Assembly (NCBI GenBank): GCA_963693315.1
Contig: OY856186.1
Span: forward strand, 385,748,865 to 385,812,864
DNA: 64,000 bases
Direction of reading: 5' to 3'
DNA from: Diogma glabrata
Taxonomy: Eukaryota > Arthropoda > Insecta > Diptera > Cylindrotomidae
Below, piece by piece: positions 10,622 through 20,899 of this stretch. The notes under the pieces are model-generated. The model saw only the letters and a program-made list of their open reading frames with translations. It did not search any database and had not been told where the DNA came from. The position numbers and the translations under genes are program-made. Numbering within the stretch: position 1 is the first letter of the stretch; each line of letters begins with the position of its first letter.

Positions 10622-10941
10622 TTTATAAAATGACCAATCACCCCTGATAAAACTGCACCGAGAAGAGCAGGTAAAAATCCACCACGTTGAATTATAATTT
10701 TTCTTTTACTAGTGAGCGACTTCTTACGGCAAATGAGTGATCTCAAGTCCTTTTTATACTTTTTTAGTTGATTGGTTGCTCTTTTATTCAAATGACAGTT
10801 ACCTTTTAAAATATTTAACGCAATTTCACAGATCGTTTTAATTACATTCGGCTCACATTGTTTTATTATAACTTTTTGAAATTTTCTCTTAGAATTTTTT
10901 AACAGGTGCAATATATGACGGTTGGTTTGTAATCGTTTCAT
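10618..10941 (-). CDS. Small basic Polinton protein with C-terminal hydrophobic segment
   Basis: About 107 residues if started at ATG 10,941; an upstream ATG at 11,007 lies wholly within the ATPase gene. The basic middle (ATNQLKKYKKDLRSL, KKSLTSKRKIIIQRGG) leads to a hydrophobic tail FLPALLGAVLSGVIGHFI. The 'RK-QRGGFL-ALL' pattern recurs in Polinton small proteins and may be membrane-active or an adenovirus pX-like peptide (inference). It overlaps the ATPase end by 53 bases and the next gene by four. Confidence 0.65.
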   Translation of the reverse strand: MKRLQTNRHILHLLKNSKRKFQKVIIKQCEPNVIKTICEIALNILKGNCHLNKRATNQLKKYKKDLRSLICRKKSLTSKRKIIIQRGGFLPALLGAVLSGVIGHFIK

Positions 10942-11563
10942 ATTCCTCACCAAATTGCTCCAATTGCTCTTTTGTACAAAAACAAAAATTTTTTCCAAAT
11001 ATGTCACTTCTTAATCTAAATATATCATTAATATCTTGAGTAAGGTCTATTAAAATGTAACCATATGGTAAGGTAGTTACTTCATTATATACTTTCTCAA
11101 ATTCGTTGACCTGTTTTGGGTATATTTCACGAGCTAAAGGCAGTATTTGGGATTTATCTCTAGGGTTTTTGAAAAGCACTAAATATTTACAATTTAATGA
11201 AATATCTCTTGAAAATTTTCCCTGTTGAAAAACGTTTTGAGTTACAAATATTACAGATAAATTTCTATGGTGCGAACCTCTAGTAAATAATTCGCACACA
11301 ATCTTGTCGTGAGAATTTAACATCATATCATCTACTATAATTAACAGTGGATCTTGATTATCACAAAAATCTGGAATAGTATTATAATGTTCAAGTCCTT
11401 TGATATTTTTCGGGACGGCTTCTTTATCGGGGTTACACCAAATAATCTTCTCAATTGGAGGTTGAATATATTTGTTTTTTTGTTTTATTAAATTAAAAAT
11501 AAAAGTCGATTTCCCACAACAAGACGGCCCGGCAACCATCATAGTAAACGGATGAAAAAACAT
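10889..11563 (-). CDS. Genome-packaging ATPase (FtsK/HerA type)
   Basis: 224 residues. Walker A is AGPSCCGKST (residues 11-20) and Walker B is LLIIVDDMM (73-81), followed by a sensor-like VIFVTQNVF. This is the A32-like ATPase that pumps DNA into capsids in Polintons and related viruses. The frame is intact. A minus-strand TATA box at 11,662-11,670 lies about 100 bases upstream, within a divergent promoter shared with the plus-strand gene at 11,679. Confidence 0.92.
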   Translation of the reverse strand: MFFHPFTMMVAGPSCCGKSTFIFNLIKQKNKYIQPPIEKIIWCNPDKEAVPKNIKGLEHYNTIPDFCDNQDPLLIIVDDMMLNSHDKIVCELFTRGSHHRNLSVIFVTQNVFQQGKFSRDISLNCKYLVLFKNPRDKSQILPLAREIYPKQVNEFEKVYNEVTTLPYGYILIDLTQDINDIFRLRSDIFGKNFCFCTKEQLEQFGEEYETITNQPSYIAPVKKF

Positions 11564-11625
11564 GGTTTGCCGAAGAGTATCTATCTAACTATACAAATCT
11601 ATATGTATACAAAACAGAGGTCAAG

Positions 11626-11670
11626 TATAAAAGTAATCTTGGAAAATTGGACAGACAGTCTCTTATATAG
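11626..11670. promoter_or_regulatory. Divergent promoter with crossed TATA boxes
   Basis: TATAAAAG (11,626-11,633, plus) serves the gene at 11,679, and CTATATAAG (11,662-11,670, minus) serves the ATPase. The boxes point towards each other's transcript, so initiation about 30 bases downstream of each would make the two 5' ends overlap. Confidence 0.5.
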
Positions 11671-11678
11671 TCTCACAA

Positions 11679-12160
11679 TGGCCAAACGTGTTTTCATAGT
11701 TGATCTCCAATTTCTAAGAGGAAACGATAAACAATATTTTGTCAAAGAACTCGCTCTACTTGAAAAAGGAAGTTTGATTCCTATCGTTTATCATTTCAAA
11801 CCACCTTACCACTAAGAAGAACTAGGTCAAGAAGCACAATATAGCAATCGATATTGCGGCAATAAAATAAATGGACTTAATTGGAATGGCGGATGCATTG
11901 ACTATGTGGATATAAAATCAATTATTAAATACTATTTAGAACAAGCTGAAAAAATTTATGTAAAAGGCGAACAAAAAAAATTTTTCCTTGAAAAGTATAT
12001 TGAGAGTTTTAAAATAGAAAATCTTGCCATACCGTCGTTATTAAAGATTGAAAATTTTAAATCAATGTGTCCGATACATCTTTCAAATAATCATTTTAGA
12101 TGTGCTGTAAAAAACTGTCTTAACATTTATATGCATCTTCGGAAGGAAAAAGTACTATAA
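11679..12160 (+). pseudogene. Polinton 'VD..F...VKE' protein with one in-frame stop
   Basis: From ATG 11,679 the frame gives VDLQFLRGN, YFVKELALLEK and YHFKPPY, then TAA at 11,813-11,815. The same frame continues open for 115 codons with NGLNWNGGCIDY, EKIYVKGEQKKFFLE and a Cys/His-containing C-terminus (CPIHL, CAVKNCLNIY). The full domain (about 160 residues) resembles a recurrent Polinton family that I believe is a nuclease-like (RNase H fold) protein; this is recollection, not verified. The single stop could be a mutation or readthrough. The stop of this gene overlaps the ATG of the next by one base. Confidence 0.7.
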
Positions 12161-12369
12161 TGTTAAAAACAAAAAAAGTTACCTTTAACAATAAATTAGA
12201 TCTTTACGTTATGTATGTGTGGGATTATGCATATAGAGTAGCTCGACAGGGAAAATATGAAGAATATGCACGTGATCGAGATAGATTTCATAGACGAATA
12301 AAAAATATTGAACCTATTATCTCTGCAGTTCTAAAAAACCTCATAGAGAAAAAGTTTTTTATAAATTAA
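12160..12369 (+). CDS. Small Polinton protein with conserved 'WDYAYR-AR' core
   Basis: 69 residues. VTFNNKLDLYVMYVWDYAYR is followed by ARQGKYEEYARDRDRFHRRI. This short helical, charged protein is a type I recognise at the end of insect and cnidarian Polintons; its function is unknown. It starts at the ATG that overlaps the preceding stop (TAATG), implying translation from the same mRNA. Confidence 0.65.
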   Translation: MLKTKKVTFNNKLDLYVMYVWDYAYRVARQGKYEEYARDRDRFHRRIKNIEPIISAVLKNLIEKKFFIN

Positions 12370-12556
12370 TAAGGGTTGGTTAATCAAATAAAAATTAATG
12401 TACATAAAATCATGAAATAGTTTTATTTTAGTTTTAGAGCAAAAAATGTAAAAAGAAAAAATGAATAAAAACACGTGACAAATTGTTTTATCTGTCATTT
12501 GTACCATTATTTTATTGTTTTAATTTTAAATTTGAACTCACATTCAGGAAAAGAAC

Positions 12557-12842
12557 TAACCTAGTCTATCTGACATGCTTCCTAGGCCTTTAGCAACAAC
12601 AATAAACCCACAATAACAACAAACAACAATAAACCACTAACCTACACTTTAAATCGAGAAATTACCAATACAGATAACCAGAACTAGGTCAAATACTAAC
12701 CTAGTTTACCTGACGACCTTCCAAGGCCTTTAGCAACCGGCTTGGGACACGCACAACAACAACAAACCACAATAAACCAATAACCTACATTCTAATTCCA
12801 ATACAGGAAACTAAAACTAGGTCAAATATTAACCTAGTCTAC
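12557..12842. repeat. Tandem repeat, about 135-bp unit, just over two copies
   Basis: TAACCTAGT recurs at 12,557, 12,697 and 12,830 in the same orientation, followed each time by 'TATCTGAC/TTACCTGAC', 'AGGCCTTTAGCAAC' and CAACAATAAACC-rich DNA. The third copy is cut by the RTE-like fragment that starts near 12,834. Confidence 0.75.
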
Positions 12843-13600
12843 TATATAAGGTCGTAGCCTTTCATGGCAATTATAAAAACAGGTTTTGGTTCCCCAGGAC
12901 CAACTCTCGGGAGTTCTACTCACGGCAATAAGAGAAATATTGTTATATGTACCGCGTACACGTAGGTAGCAGATCCTCTCACTGACCGGGATGAATTTCA
13001 TCACGGCTTCTTGTATGCGTGCACCAACAAGAAAGCCAGTTCCAAATTCTCTTCGAGAAGGATGACCACTACAGTATAGAGAATGACTATCCAAATCTTG
13101 TTTTCCGATTATCGGCTGTCTAATTTCTTGCAGAGCAATAATATCCATCCGATACCTCTCAGCCTCTGTTTCTAGACTTATAAGAGCATCAGGAGCGCTC
13201 AGGCTGCGCACGTTCCACGTTCCGATTCGGTAGTCTGGTCCTTTTTCACGTCCAGGTAAAATTCTGTTTTTGTGTCCGGATCTGTTATTCTCTTTTTGAT
13301 AACCAAATTTAACATATTAGTTTTTTTTTCGGGGTTAGGGTGTTAACCTTAGGCCCAACCCAAATTGCCGTTAATGGGTCCGTTCTGCATATTAAGGTCA
13401 CCAGAAACAACCTTTTTACACGTTTATATAGCGAGCCGCTTGATTCAAGACAGACGCCCGCTCCAAGCCGCCCCTGACATGAAGAACAGACGCTTGAGTC
13501 GCATTGGTTGTAATGCGCCGATTCGCCGTAATGTACCATAATTGGCTAAGCAGTTTTTACTCTGCTTGTCTCCGGTACACCAACCTAATTCTGTCAGCAT
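12834..13600 (-). mobile_element. RTE/BovB-like non-LTR retrotransposon, 5' fragment with endonuclease
   Basis: The minus strand encodes the start of an apurinic-type endonuclease: RIGTWNVRSLSAPDALI, then MDIIALQEIRQ, SHSLYCSG and RICYLRVRG. This is the domain often annotated 'craniofacial development protein 2-like' in insects. The open part begins near 13,280 and loses similarity after NISLIAV, at about 12,930; no reverse transcriptase follows. GC content is clearly higher than in the flanks. The 5' leader extends to roughly 13,600. Confidence 0.8.
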
Positions 13601-13742
13601 TACCCAGGCAGCACGGCGTGGACGTCGAATTTCGGATTTCGCTACCCGCTACATTTTTGAAAATCTGGCATCACTAAATTAGGAGTATATACGAAGTAGA
13701 GCAGCGTACTGTGTTTGGGTTTCTCTTAAAAAAAAAGCTTCG

Positions 13743-13912
13743 TTGTACTTTTCTCACTTTCATGGTGTTTACGTTTTAGAATTAAAAAATGATTTATTTA
13801 AAAAAAAAAATTATATAAACATCATTTTGACATGCATAAACGGCATATTAGCCAAAACAGATGGTATCGTCCCAGTAACAACAACGGCTTTCGCGCCTGA
13901 GCTGGTTATGAT
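13743..13912 (+). pseudogene. 5' part of an open frame interrupted by a hAT MITE
   Basis: The frame reads through ILAKTDGIVPVTTTAFAPEL and MMYN up to the target duplication. Removing the MITE (13,921-14,534) and one TSD joins it in frame to GSISSTFSSHKRIPKTT, which runs to a TAA at 14,719-14,721. The joined frame would be about 120 codons. I do not recognise the product, and it could be chance. Confidence 0.35.
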
Positions 13913-13920
13913 GTATAATG

Positions 13921-14534
13921 CAGAGATGAAAACCAAAGTTTTTTTTCAGTTGGTTCGGTTTTGGTTTAATAACAAATTTTTATTATGGTTTTTAGTTTGG
14001 TTTTGGTTTCTTGATATTTCAAAACTTGGTTATGGTTTGGTTTTCGTTCGGTTTTGGTTCAAATTCAGAATCTATATTCACATTTTTATTCTTAATTAAT
14101 TTTCGGTATTTAAATAAAAACAACTGTATTACCCCTAATAAGTCGCATTAAAGAGGCTGTTTTTGTGAATTTCATTAAATTCGAAAATAAAAGAATAATT
14201 TCACGCTTTATTCCGCTTAACAAACTAAAAACCTAAGAATTGTCAAAACAAAAAATACCTGTAATTAAAATTTGAATACAGAAATGTAGTAGCCGTTAAA
14301 AAATAATGTTGTAGTTTCAAAAAGAAATTAATAGATTTTTCCAATTTATGTAGGTACTAGACCAAATTTTCTACTATAAAACCGAACCGTGAACCAAACA
14401 GAAAAACATTGGTTTATGGTTCGGTGCAACTATTATTTCAAAAACTGGTTTGGTTTTGGTTTGGTTTTGGTTCGGTAAAATTTCGTTGGTTCAGTGGTTT
14501 TGGTTTGGTTCAAACGAACCGGTTTCCGTCTCTG
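13921..14534. mobile_element. Non-autonomous hAT element (MITE), 614 bp, with perfect 8-bp TSD
   Basis: The ends are CAGAGATGAAAACC and, inverted, CAGAGACGGAAACC (12 of 14 match). They are flanked by the identical 8-mer GTATAATG at 13,913-13,920 and 14,535-14,542. CAGAG ends and 8-bp duplication are the hallmark of hAT elements. Both subterminal regions are packed with GGTTTTGGTTTGG-type motifs, likely transposase binding sites. No transposase is encoded. Confidence 0.93.
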
Positions 14535-14721
14535 GTATAATGGATCTATTTCTAGCACTTTCTCTTCCCATAAAAGAATTCCCAAAACAACGAAATCTAA
14601 TGGTGGGAAAACTGAAAATCAAATAGATCATGTCACAAAATCAAATAGATCACTTTTTAAAAAAAGTAATTATGTAACTCTAAATTTAAAATACCTAAAA
14701 CATACAAAACGTAATAACTAA

Positions 14722-15418
14722 ACTAATTCACATGATAAATTTGTTTTTAAAAGCATGGTACATTTTTTCTCTAAATGATATAATTCTAATTTTTAATTGG
14801 AGATATTTCATTTTGTAATTGTATCTTAAAACCTTAATAAATAAATAAATAAATAAATAAATAAATGTCATTCTCTAAAAGCATCAAGCATACAGAGGTG
14901 CTGATATGGACACCGTACAACAGAATTTATGTCTGTCGATATACCAAAGCTTTCTTTAAGGTTATTATAATTAGAACTACACGGAATTTATAACATCGGT
15001 TATAGTCGTTAATTGAAGTATTTTATGGATATTAGCTAACTTAAGAACATTTTGTTTCCAGAGCTGTGATGAAGTTGGCCTTTGCATCAACGTCGCAATA
15101 TTTTTTTTTAAATTTGTTTATTTTTTCTGTTAAAAGATTTTAAAAAAAATTATTTTATAGACTATTTTTTTTAATGACTTCGTTTGAGAACAGGGTGATC
15201 TGAAAGTTTTGATAACAATCCAGATATGGATGTGTTTGATGGAATATTACTCGACAGTAACTTATTATATTTTAACATTTTAAATGTCATATTTTTTGAA
15301 AATTTTATGAACTTTAATAATTTTGCAAAAAAAACAAAAACATAAAATAATATTTTAAAGATGGCAGCTGACCTAACTACAAAAAGCAGAACGACAAATT
15401 TTTTCCTTAAGCTACTGT
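14722..15418. other. Non-coding AT-rich stretch with TAAA microsatellite
   Basis: Contains (TAAA)n at about 14,836-14,865. I see no gene or repeat end otherwise. Confidence 0.5.
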
Positions 15419-15733
15419 CTATGATATACTCAACTTCGTTGAGAGCTGGATTTGAAGTTGGTTCTTCTGATCGTAACGTACTGTTACTTTAAGATGAGCT
15501 TGCAATTTGATCAATTTTTCTGTTGACGTTGAAATCATTTGTTCTAAATTGATTTTAGGAATATATTTAGTCAGTTGATAAAGTTTCTTAAAACATACAC
15601 TGCATGTTCGCTTACACTGATCTAAGTTTTCACAGCAATTCAATTTTAACTTATCCCGCATATTATTACTAATTGGACGTAATTTATACTGTCGTTTACA
15701 CTTTTCAGGAAATGACTTACAGCATTTATACAT
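15419..15733 (-). pseudogene. Cysteine-rich ORF fragment, unknown, possibly transposon-derived
   Basis: 104 codons starting MYKCCKSFPEKCKRQYKLRP with CCENLDQCKRTCSVCFKKL. The CC...C..C spacing resembles N-terminal cysteine-rich domains of uncharacterised proteins common in repeat-rich arthropod and cnidarian genomes. No start context, splice signal or partner exon is evident. It may be an exon or a transposon remnant. Confidence 0.35.
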
Positions 15734-16256
15734 TATTAAAGAACTCTGGTTAGCAAACTTATTTTCAATAATTTCACTAGAAAAATAACTACATTTTCTT
15801 TATATAAGAAGTCCAGAATACAATCAACAAAACGGTCACTCTAACTAAAGTAGGAATTTTTCCAATTTGGAAATGAAATATTTTGTTATAAATAGTTTTT
15901 TAACATATCCCAAGTGTAATTTTATTTCAAAAGATTATAAGCTACCTGCAAAATTTCTAGAAGTGTAATTATCTATATATAAATACGTAAGCACTATTTT
16001 TGTCGTACCATTTCAAAATATTTGCCCCAACAAAAGTGGGGCAATATGTATTATGTATATCGTTGGAAAGGTCTTGAGTAGTAGATGTACCGAAAAATAT
16101 ATTTTTTTGAATTTTGACAATTATTTAAGAAAAAATGTGACAGGTGTGTTTTTTTGTTCGGTTATTTTGTTTTTTCCAAGTTATTTGTTTCACAATTCAA
16201 AATGAATTATATCAATAATAGACCAGGGTAGAAGCCTTTAAAAATAATAAACAGTG
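15734..16256. other. Non-coding, nothing recognised
   Basis: AT-rich. The only structure is a short hairpin around 16,022-16,040 (GCCCC...GGGGC). No coding or repeat signal is supported. Confidence 0.5.
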
Positions 16257-17252
16257 AAAAAAATAATAGTAGGATGAAACCCATTAGAAAAATGAAAGGA
16301 AAAATAATTTACGGGCGATCTGTGGTCGGGAAGGGGAAGGGGTGAGTTTTTAAGGGTAAAAAACGGTTTATCTCGATTTCCGGCAAAACTAAAAGTCCAA
16401 TGGAAAAAAGTTAAATGGCAAAGTTGTAGGTAATAAAAAGATCTAAAACTTTTGTACCAACACTTTTTTCACATAACCTCAGAATTTATGTGGACAATTC
16501 AAAAAACCAAGTTTTTGGTTTTTTAATTTTATCTTTTACAAAAAAAAAATTTTTTCACGAAATTTGGTGAAAACTTACCTTTTTATATCCCAAATACGCT
16601 GTAATTTATTTGATTTGAAATATTTATTTTTTCACCATATTTTGAATTAATATCGAAAAAGTACCCTAATTTTCAATCGAAAATTCAATTCATTTTTTGC
16701 ATTTTCTGAGAGGATTTACCATAGTAATATATTTTTTTTCACCATCGGAAAGTAGAGATTTTAACGAACAGAAAGCAACTTTTTGAAAAAAGCTGATATT
16801 TTGACGGGTGAATTTTCGATTGAAAATTAGGGTGCTTTTTCGATATTAATTCAAAATAAGGTAAAATAATAAATATTTCAAATCAAATAAATTACAGCGT
16901 ATTTGGGACATAAAAAGGTAAGTGTTTACCAAATTTCGTGAAAAAAAATTTTTTGTAAAAGAAAATTAAAAACCAAAAACTTGGTTTTTTGAATTTTCAC
17001 ATAAATTTTGAGGTTATGTGAAAAAAGTGTTGGTACAAAAGTTTTAGATATTTTTATTACCTACAACTTTGCCATTTAACTTTTTTCCATTGGACTTTTA
17101 GTTTTGCCGGAAATCGAGGTAAACCGTTTTTTACCCTTAAAAACTCACCCCTTCCTCTTCCCGACCTCAGATCGCCCGTAAATTATTTTTCCTTTCATTT
17201 TTATAATATTCTCCTCTTTTTCTAATGGGTTTCATCCTACTATTATTTTTTT
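16257..17252. repeat. Foldback element: about 430-bp inverted arms, 123-bp loop
   Basis: The left arm (16,257-16,686) and right arm (16,810-17,252) are inverted copies. The outer ends AAAAAAATAATAGTAGGATG and its complement match exactly, as do TTTACGGGCGATC and internal blocks such as TTGGTACAAAAG. Mismatches are few (roughly 90-95% identity by eye). It carries no coding capacity. A transcript through it would fold into a long hairpin. No clear target duplication was found, and weak similarity may extend beyond the arms. Confidence 0.9.
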
Positions 17253-20200
17253 GTTTTCAAAAATTATCGACTATCTATAAAGGTCTATAAATCAAACTCT
17301 GAAATAATGTGTTGTAGCTATTTTGTTGGGAGGTTTTTTTACAATTTCCATTTACAATGGTCGAATTTTGGCACTGGGCGATTCCTAGTCAATATAAAAG
17401 GGAATTCGACTGCTCTGATCTTGCAATAGTTCAATTGTTATATAAATGTATATATGGTGCAGGGGGCGGCTGTTTTATATAATTATATGATAGTATTTTG
17501 AGAATGATATGAAAATTTGATTTTTAAAGTGTTGTTATCTGACAAAATTTGCTATTATTGAAAAATGAAAATAACGTGATTTTTTAGTATCTCATAGATA
17601 GTAGCTTAAGAAATAATTTACTGTTCTACTTCTTGTTAAAATGCCTTGCCTTCAGGTCAGTCACCATCTTTAAAACATTATTTTATGTTTTAGATGTACT
17701 AATTTTTTTTTTTTATTGCAAAATTACTAAAGTTCATAAAATTTCACAAAAAGTTCACAAAATTGACATACAAAACGTTAGAATACGATGAGTCGTTCTC
17801 AAGTAATATCCCAGTAAACAAACCCATGTCTGGATTGTTATCAAAACCTGAAGATAACCTTGTTGTCAAACGAAGTCATGAAAAAACACAAAATCTTCTA
17901 TAATTTGATTTTTTTATATTCCCATTACGCACACAAAAAAAAAATAATCAAAAATAGTGCGGTACAAAAATTCACATTTTTTGCTGAAAATTCATGTCGT
18001 CCATGATATACTAAGTAAAATTGTTGTTAATTTAATCATCGACTGGCAAAATATTGGCCAGTCGATGATTTTTTGAAAATCAAAACCACTACAATAAATT
18101 TAAAAAATAAGTGAATAATAAATGGAGTTTGTAATTGTTTTAAAACAATAAGTTTTTTTTTTAATCATTGTTAAAGTTATGGATTACTCAGGCTACTTTG
18201 AAGTTTGAACCAACAATATATTAATTAATAAAGACGTTATTGTTAAGAGATTCTTTGCATTCAATTACATTTTCCATAATAAATTATGTCTAAATGACAA
18301 TTGCCGTCTTGATTTTAGACATTTTTTCATTTCGCTTTGTTTTCGAGGTGATTTTCTAATAGAAAATTCCATTTATTTACAAATAAAAACAGAAATATTT
18401 AAGTAAAATTAAATGAATGAGTTGTACCATAGTTCTCAAAATATTCGATAATTTTATTAAGAATGTTTTTCAACAAAAAAAACACTTTCAAAAAGTTTGT
18501 TTGTTTTAAGAATTTATCCCTAAACCACATTTAAAGAAGAGTGAATACATACATTAATTTTACTAAATATCTCGAATTCAAATAAAAAAAACAGTTTTTA
18601 AGGCTTGTCACTTTATTGTCATTTCATTTGGCTCTTTATCAAAAATATTTAGTCAACAATAACAAACATTGTATCACAAGATAATATGAATGCCAATAAC
18701 AATTAGTACACGGTGAAAATATGATATACATTCGTTTACAATATTTCGATATCGAATCTATTATGTTGAATAATTGGGAAGTCATTTGAGTTTAATTGCG
18801 ATCGCATTTGAATGGTTTCTTTAACAATACCATGAAACACCATAAATTTTTGGGAATAACCTTGGTGAAAAACACAAGTTTAAATTTATTTAAAAATAAA
18901 CGTTAATGTAACTTGTGTAATAACTAACTAACTAATAAGATAGTGTTATTGATTTTTAGACTTTAAAATTGTAAACAAACCATATTTAAAATGGAAAATC
19001 TACACAAAATGAATTTATTATTACATCCATTGAATTCCTATCCTTAAGTTGGTTTGAACGAAAAATAACAGAAGCTATATAAAGTATTAACACTTTTCTA
19101 TATTTATATAATTGAAATTTTTTTCAGGCTTCATGCTAAATCAATTTGTTACCATTGTGGAGACTTAATTAAATTTGTGGCTCATTGAATTTTTAATGTG
19201 TTCGTATTGCATTTAATGCTGTTTCAACTCTGGAGTTAAATAATCTCTGTATGAGGTATTATCATAATCATATCACTAAATCTAACAATCATGAAAACTG
19301 AACTAGAATAACATTTATAATTTTTATGGGGTCTAAAATCATAATTTACAACTGTAAAAACCGTACGAGTAGTAGTAAGTAGGAAAGTAAAATAACAATA
19401 TAAATGCCATTGATTCGGTTATTCAATTTTTATAATATGTCACGAATGTCAAATAATCGTTTAAGTTTTACTAACAGTATTTCCATATTAAATTCTTTTT
19501 TTGTAATAAAAGAGATATACTAAGCTTCAATCACTGAATCACTTCAGTAAGCTTGAACCAAAAAAATAAAGAGAAACTCTACATTTCACCACAATAAAGA
19601 GTTTACATATGTATGTACGAGAAATATGGAGATAAATATTGCGAGGAACTTATAATCGCGACTCAGCAACTTTAAATAAATATGGGAGATGTAATTGAAT
19701 TAAACACACTGTGGACAATAAGTGAGAATAAAAAACTGAAGCTTTTGTTAAATTTTAAGTTTTCTTTTAATCGCTAAAGGTTAAACTATTAACTGTTTTT
19801 TTAAATAAATGTGTTCAATAGGATTTACTATATGTAATAGAAAATGAAAATGAACGAAATGTATTTTCTCGATTTCTTGAGCCACAAAAAAATGATTAGA
19901 AAGTTTCGGTTATTGTCAATTATATAGTTATATACCGTAACCGACATATGTCGTTCAAGCTCAAGAGATTATTGAAAATATATATTACTTTCAATGATTA
20001 ATTATAAATCATTCTGTAGTCAGTAGTGTTTATTTGCATACATTTGAGAGTTCGCACTACGACCAAAAGGTCCAAGGTGCGATACTGCTTAAGCAGATAT
20101 GTAAGTGCAAATTCAACATGTAAACCAAAGAAGAACAAATATGTTCACTTTAAAATTCAAATATGTTTTAGCTGAAAAGAGTAATCCAGCAAATCAAAAC

Positions 20201-20890
20201 CTGCCACGTGAACTACCGAGCCGGATTGAAGGTTTATTTTCCTGTTCTTAAAACTTCAACAATTTTAGAATTAACTCCATTTCTTTTTATTTAAAAAAAA
20301 ATCATACCCGCGGTAGAATACCGATTTAAAATATGAAACAGGGAATGTGATAACCACTGTACATTCACGTTTTTTAACTACCCATTACTAGCTTATAAAT
20401 TGTATAAGTATTTCATTATAAAATTAGCTTTGCAGACAGCATTAAATATCGTTATTAAAAAAACACAAATTTTAACCATTTTTTTCTTACCTTCATTTGC
20501 CGTTAATTCCGAAAATTTTATTCCGCCGCTGAAAAAATGCAATACAAAAAAACAAATATATTATTATCGTTATGTAAATAATTTGTTTGAAATTCTAAAT
20601 ATTGTACTTAGTAAAGTTAGCACGAGTTAGTGATGTTATTTTAATTACTAAATGGTTTTTATTGTTAATGTGGTATACATGTTACAACTTAATTAGAAGT
20701 TTCATTTAATTCATGTTTTTTTATAAATGTGCAAAAAAAAATTCCAAAAGGTATTTTAAATTAAAATATACAGAGTTAGTTAATTATTTAATATTTTAAA
20801 TTATTGAAGTTTATGTTTAAATGAGTCATATGACAGTCCAGAGTATTATTGGTTGAATTGCGATTAATTGAAAAATTAGGCAATTGATAT
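17253..20890. other. 3.6 kb non-coding, AT-rich, nothing recognised
   Basis: I found no coding similarity, RNA gene or clear repeat boundary. It may belong to a long intron of the minus-strand TTD14-like gene if that gene continues leftwards. Confidence 0.4.
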
Positions 20891-20899
20891 ATATTATTG

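Larger units (their letters stand above)
1..12550. mobile_element. Polinton (Maverick) DNA transposon / virus-like element, decayed
   Basis: The block contains the diagnostic Polinton set: family B polymerase, rve integrase with chromodomain, adenain-like protease, packaging ATPase, double-jelly-roll capsid, penton and core proteins, in about 12 kb. Polymerase, an acidic protein and two small genes are on plus; integrase and virion genes are on minus. Coding stops at 12,369, and an unrelated tandem repeat starts near 12,557, so the right edge lies between them. The left end may lie outside the window. I could not find terminal inverted repeats or a target duplication. Frameshifts in polymerase, protease and capsid plus one in-frame stop suggest an inactive copy, although assembly error is possible for single-base shifts. 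Confidence 0.93.

Noticed and set aside
1..12550. Possible Polinton terminal inverted repeat (TAATTTTAAA near 10-20 inverted and near 12,521)
   Set aside because: Only about ten AT-rich bases match, which is expected by chance here.
12834..13211. Host craniofacial-development-protein-like gene
   Set aside because: The similarity is to the endonuclease of RTE-type retrotransposons, a frequent mis-annotation; the fragment is truncated and lies among repeats.
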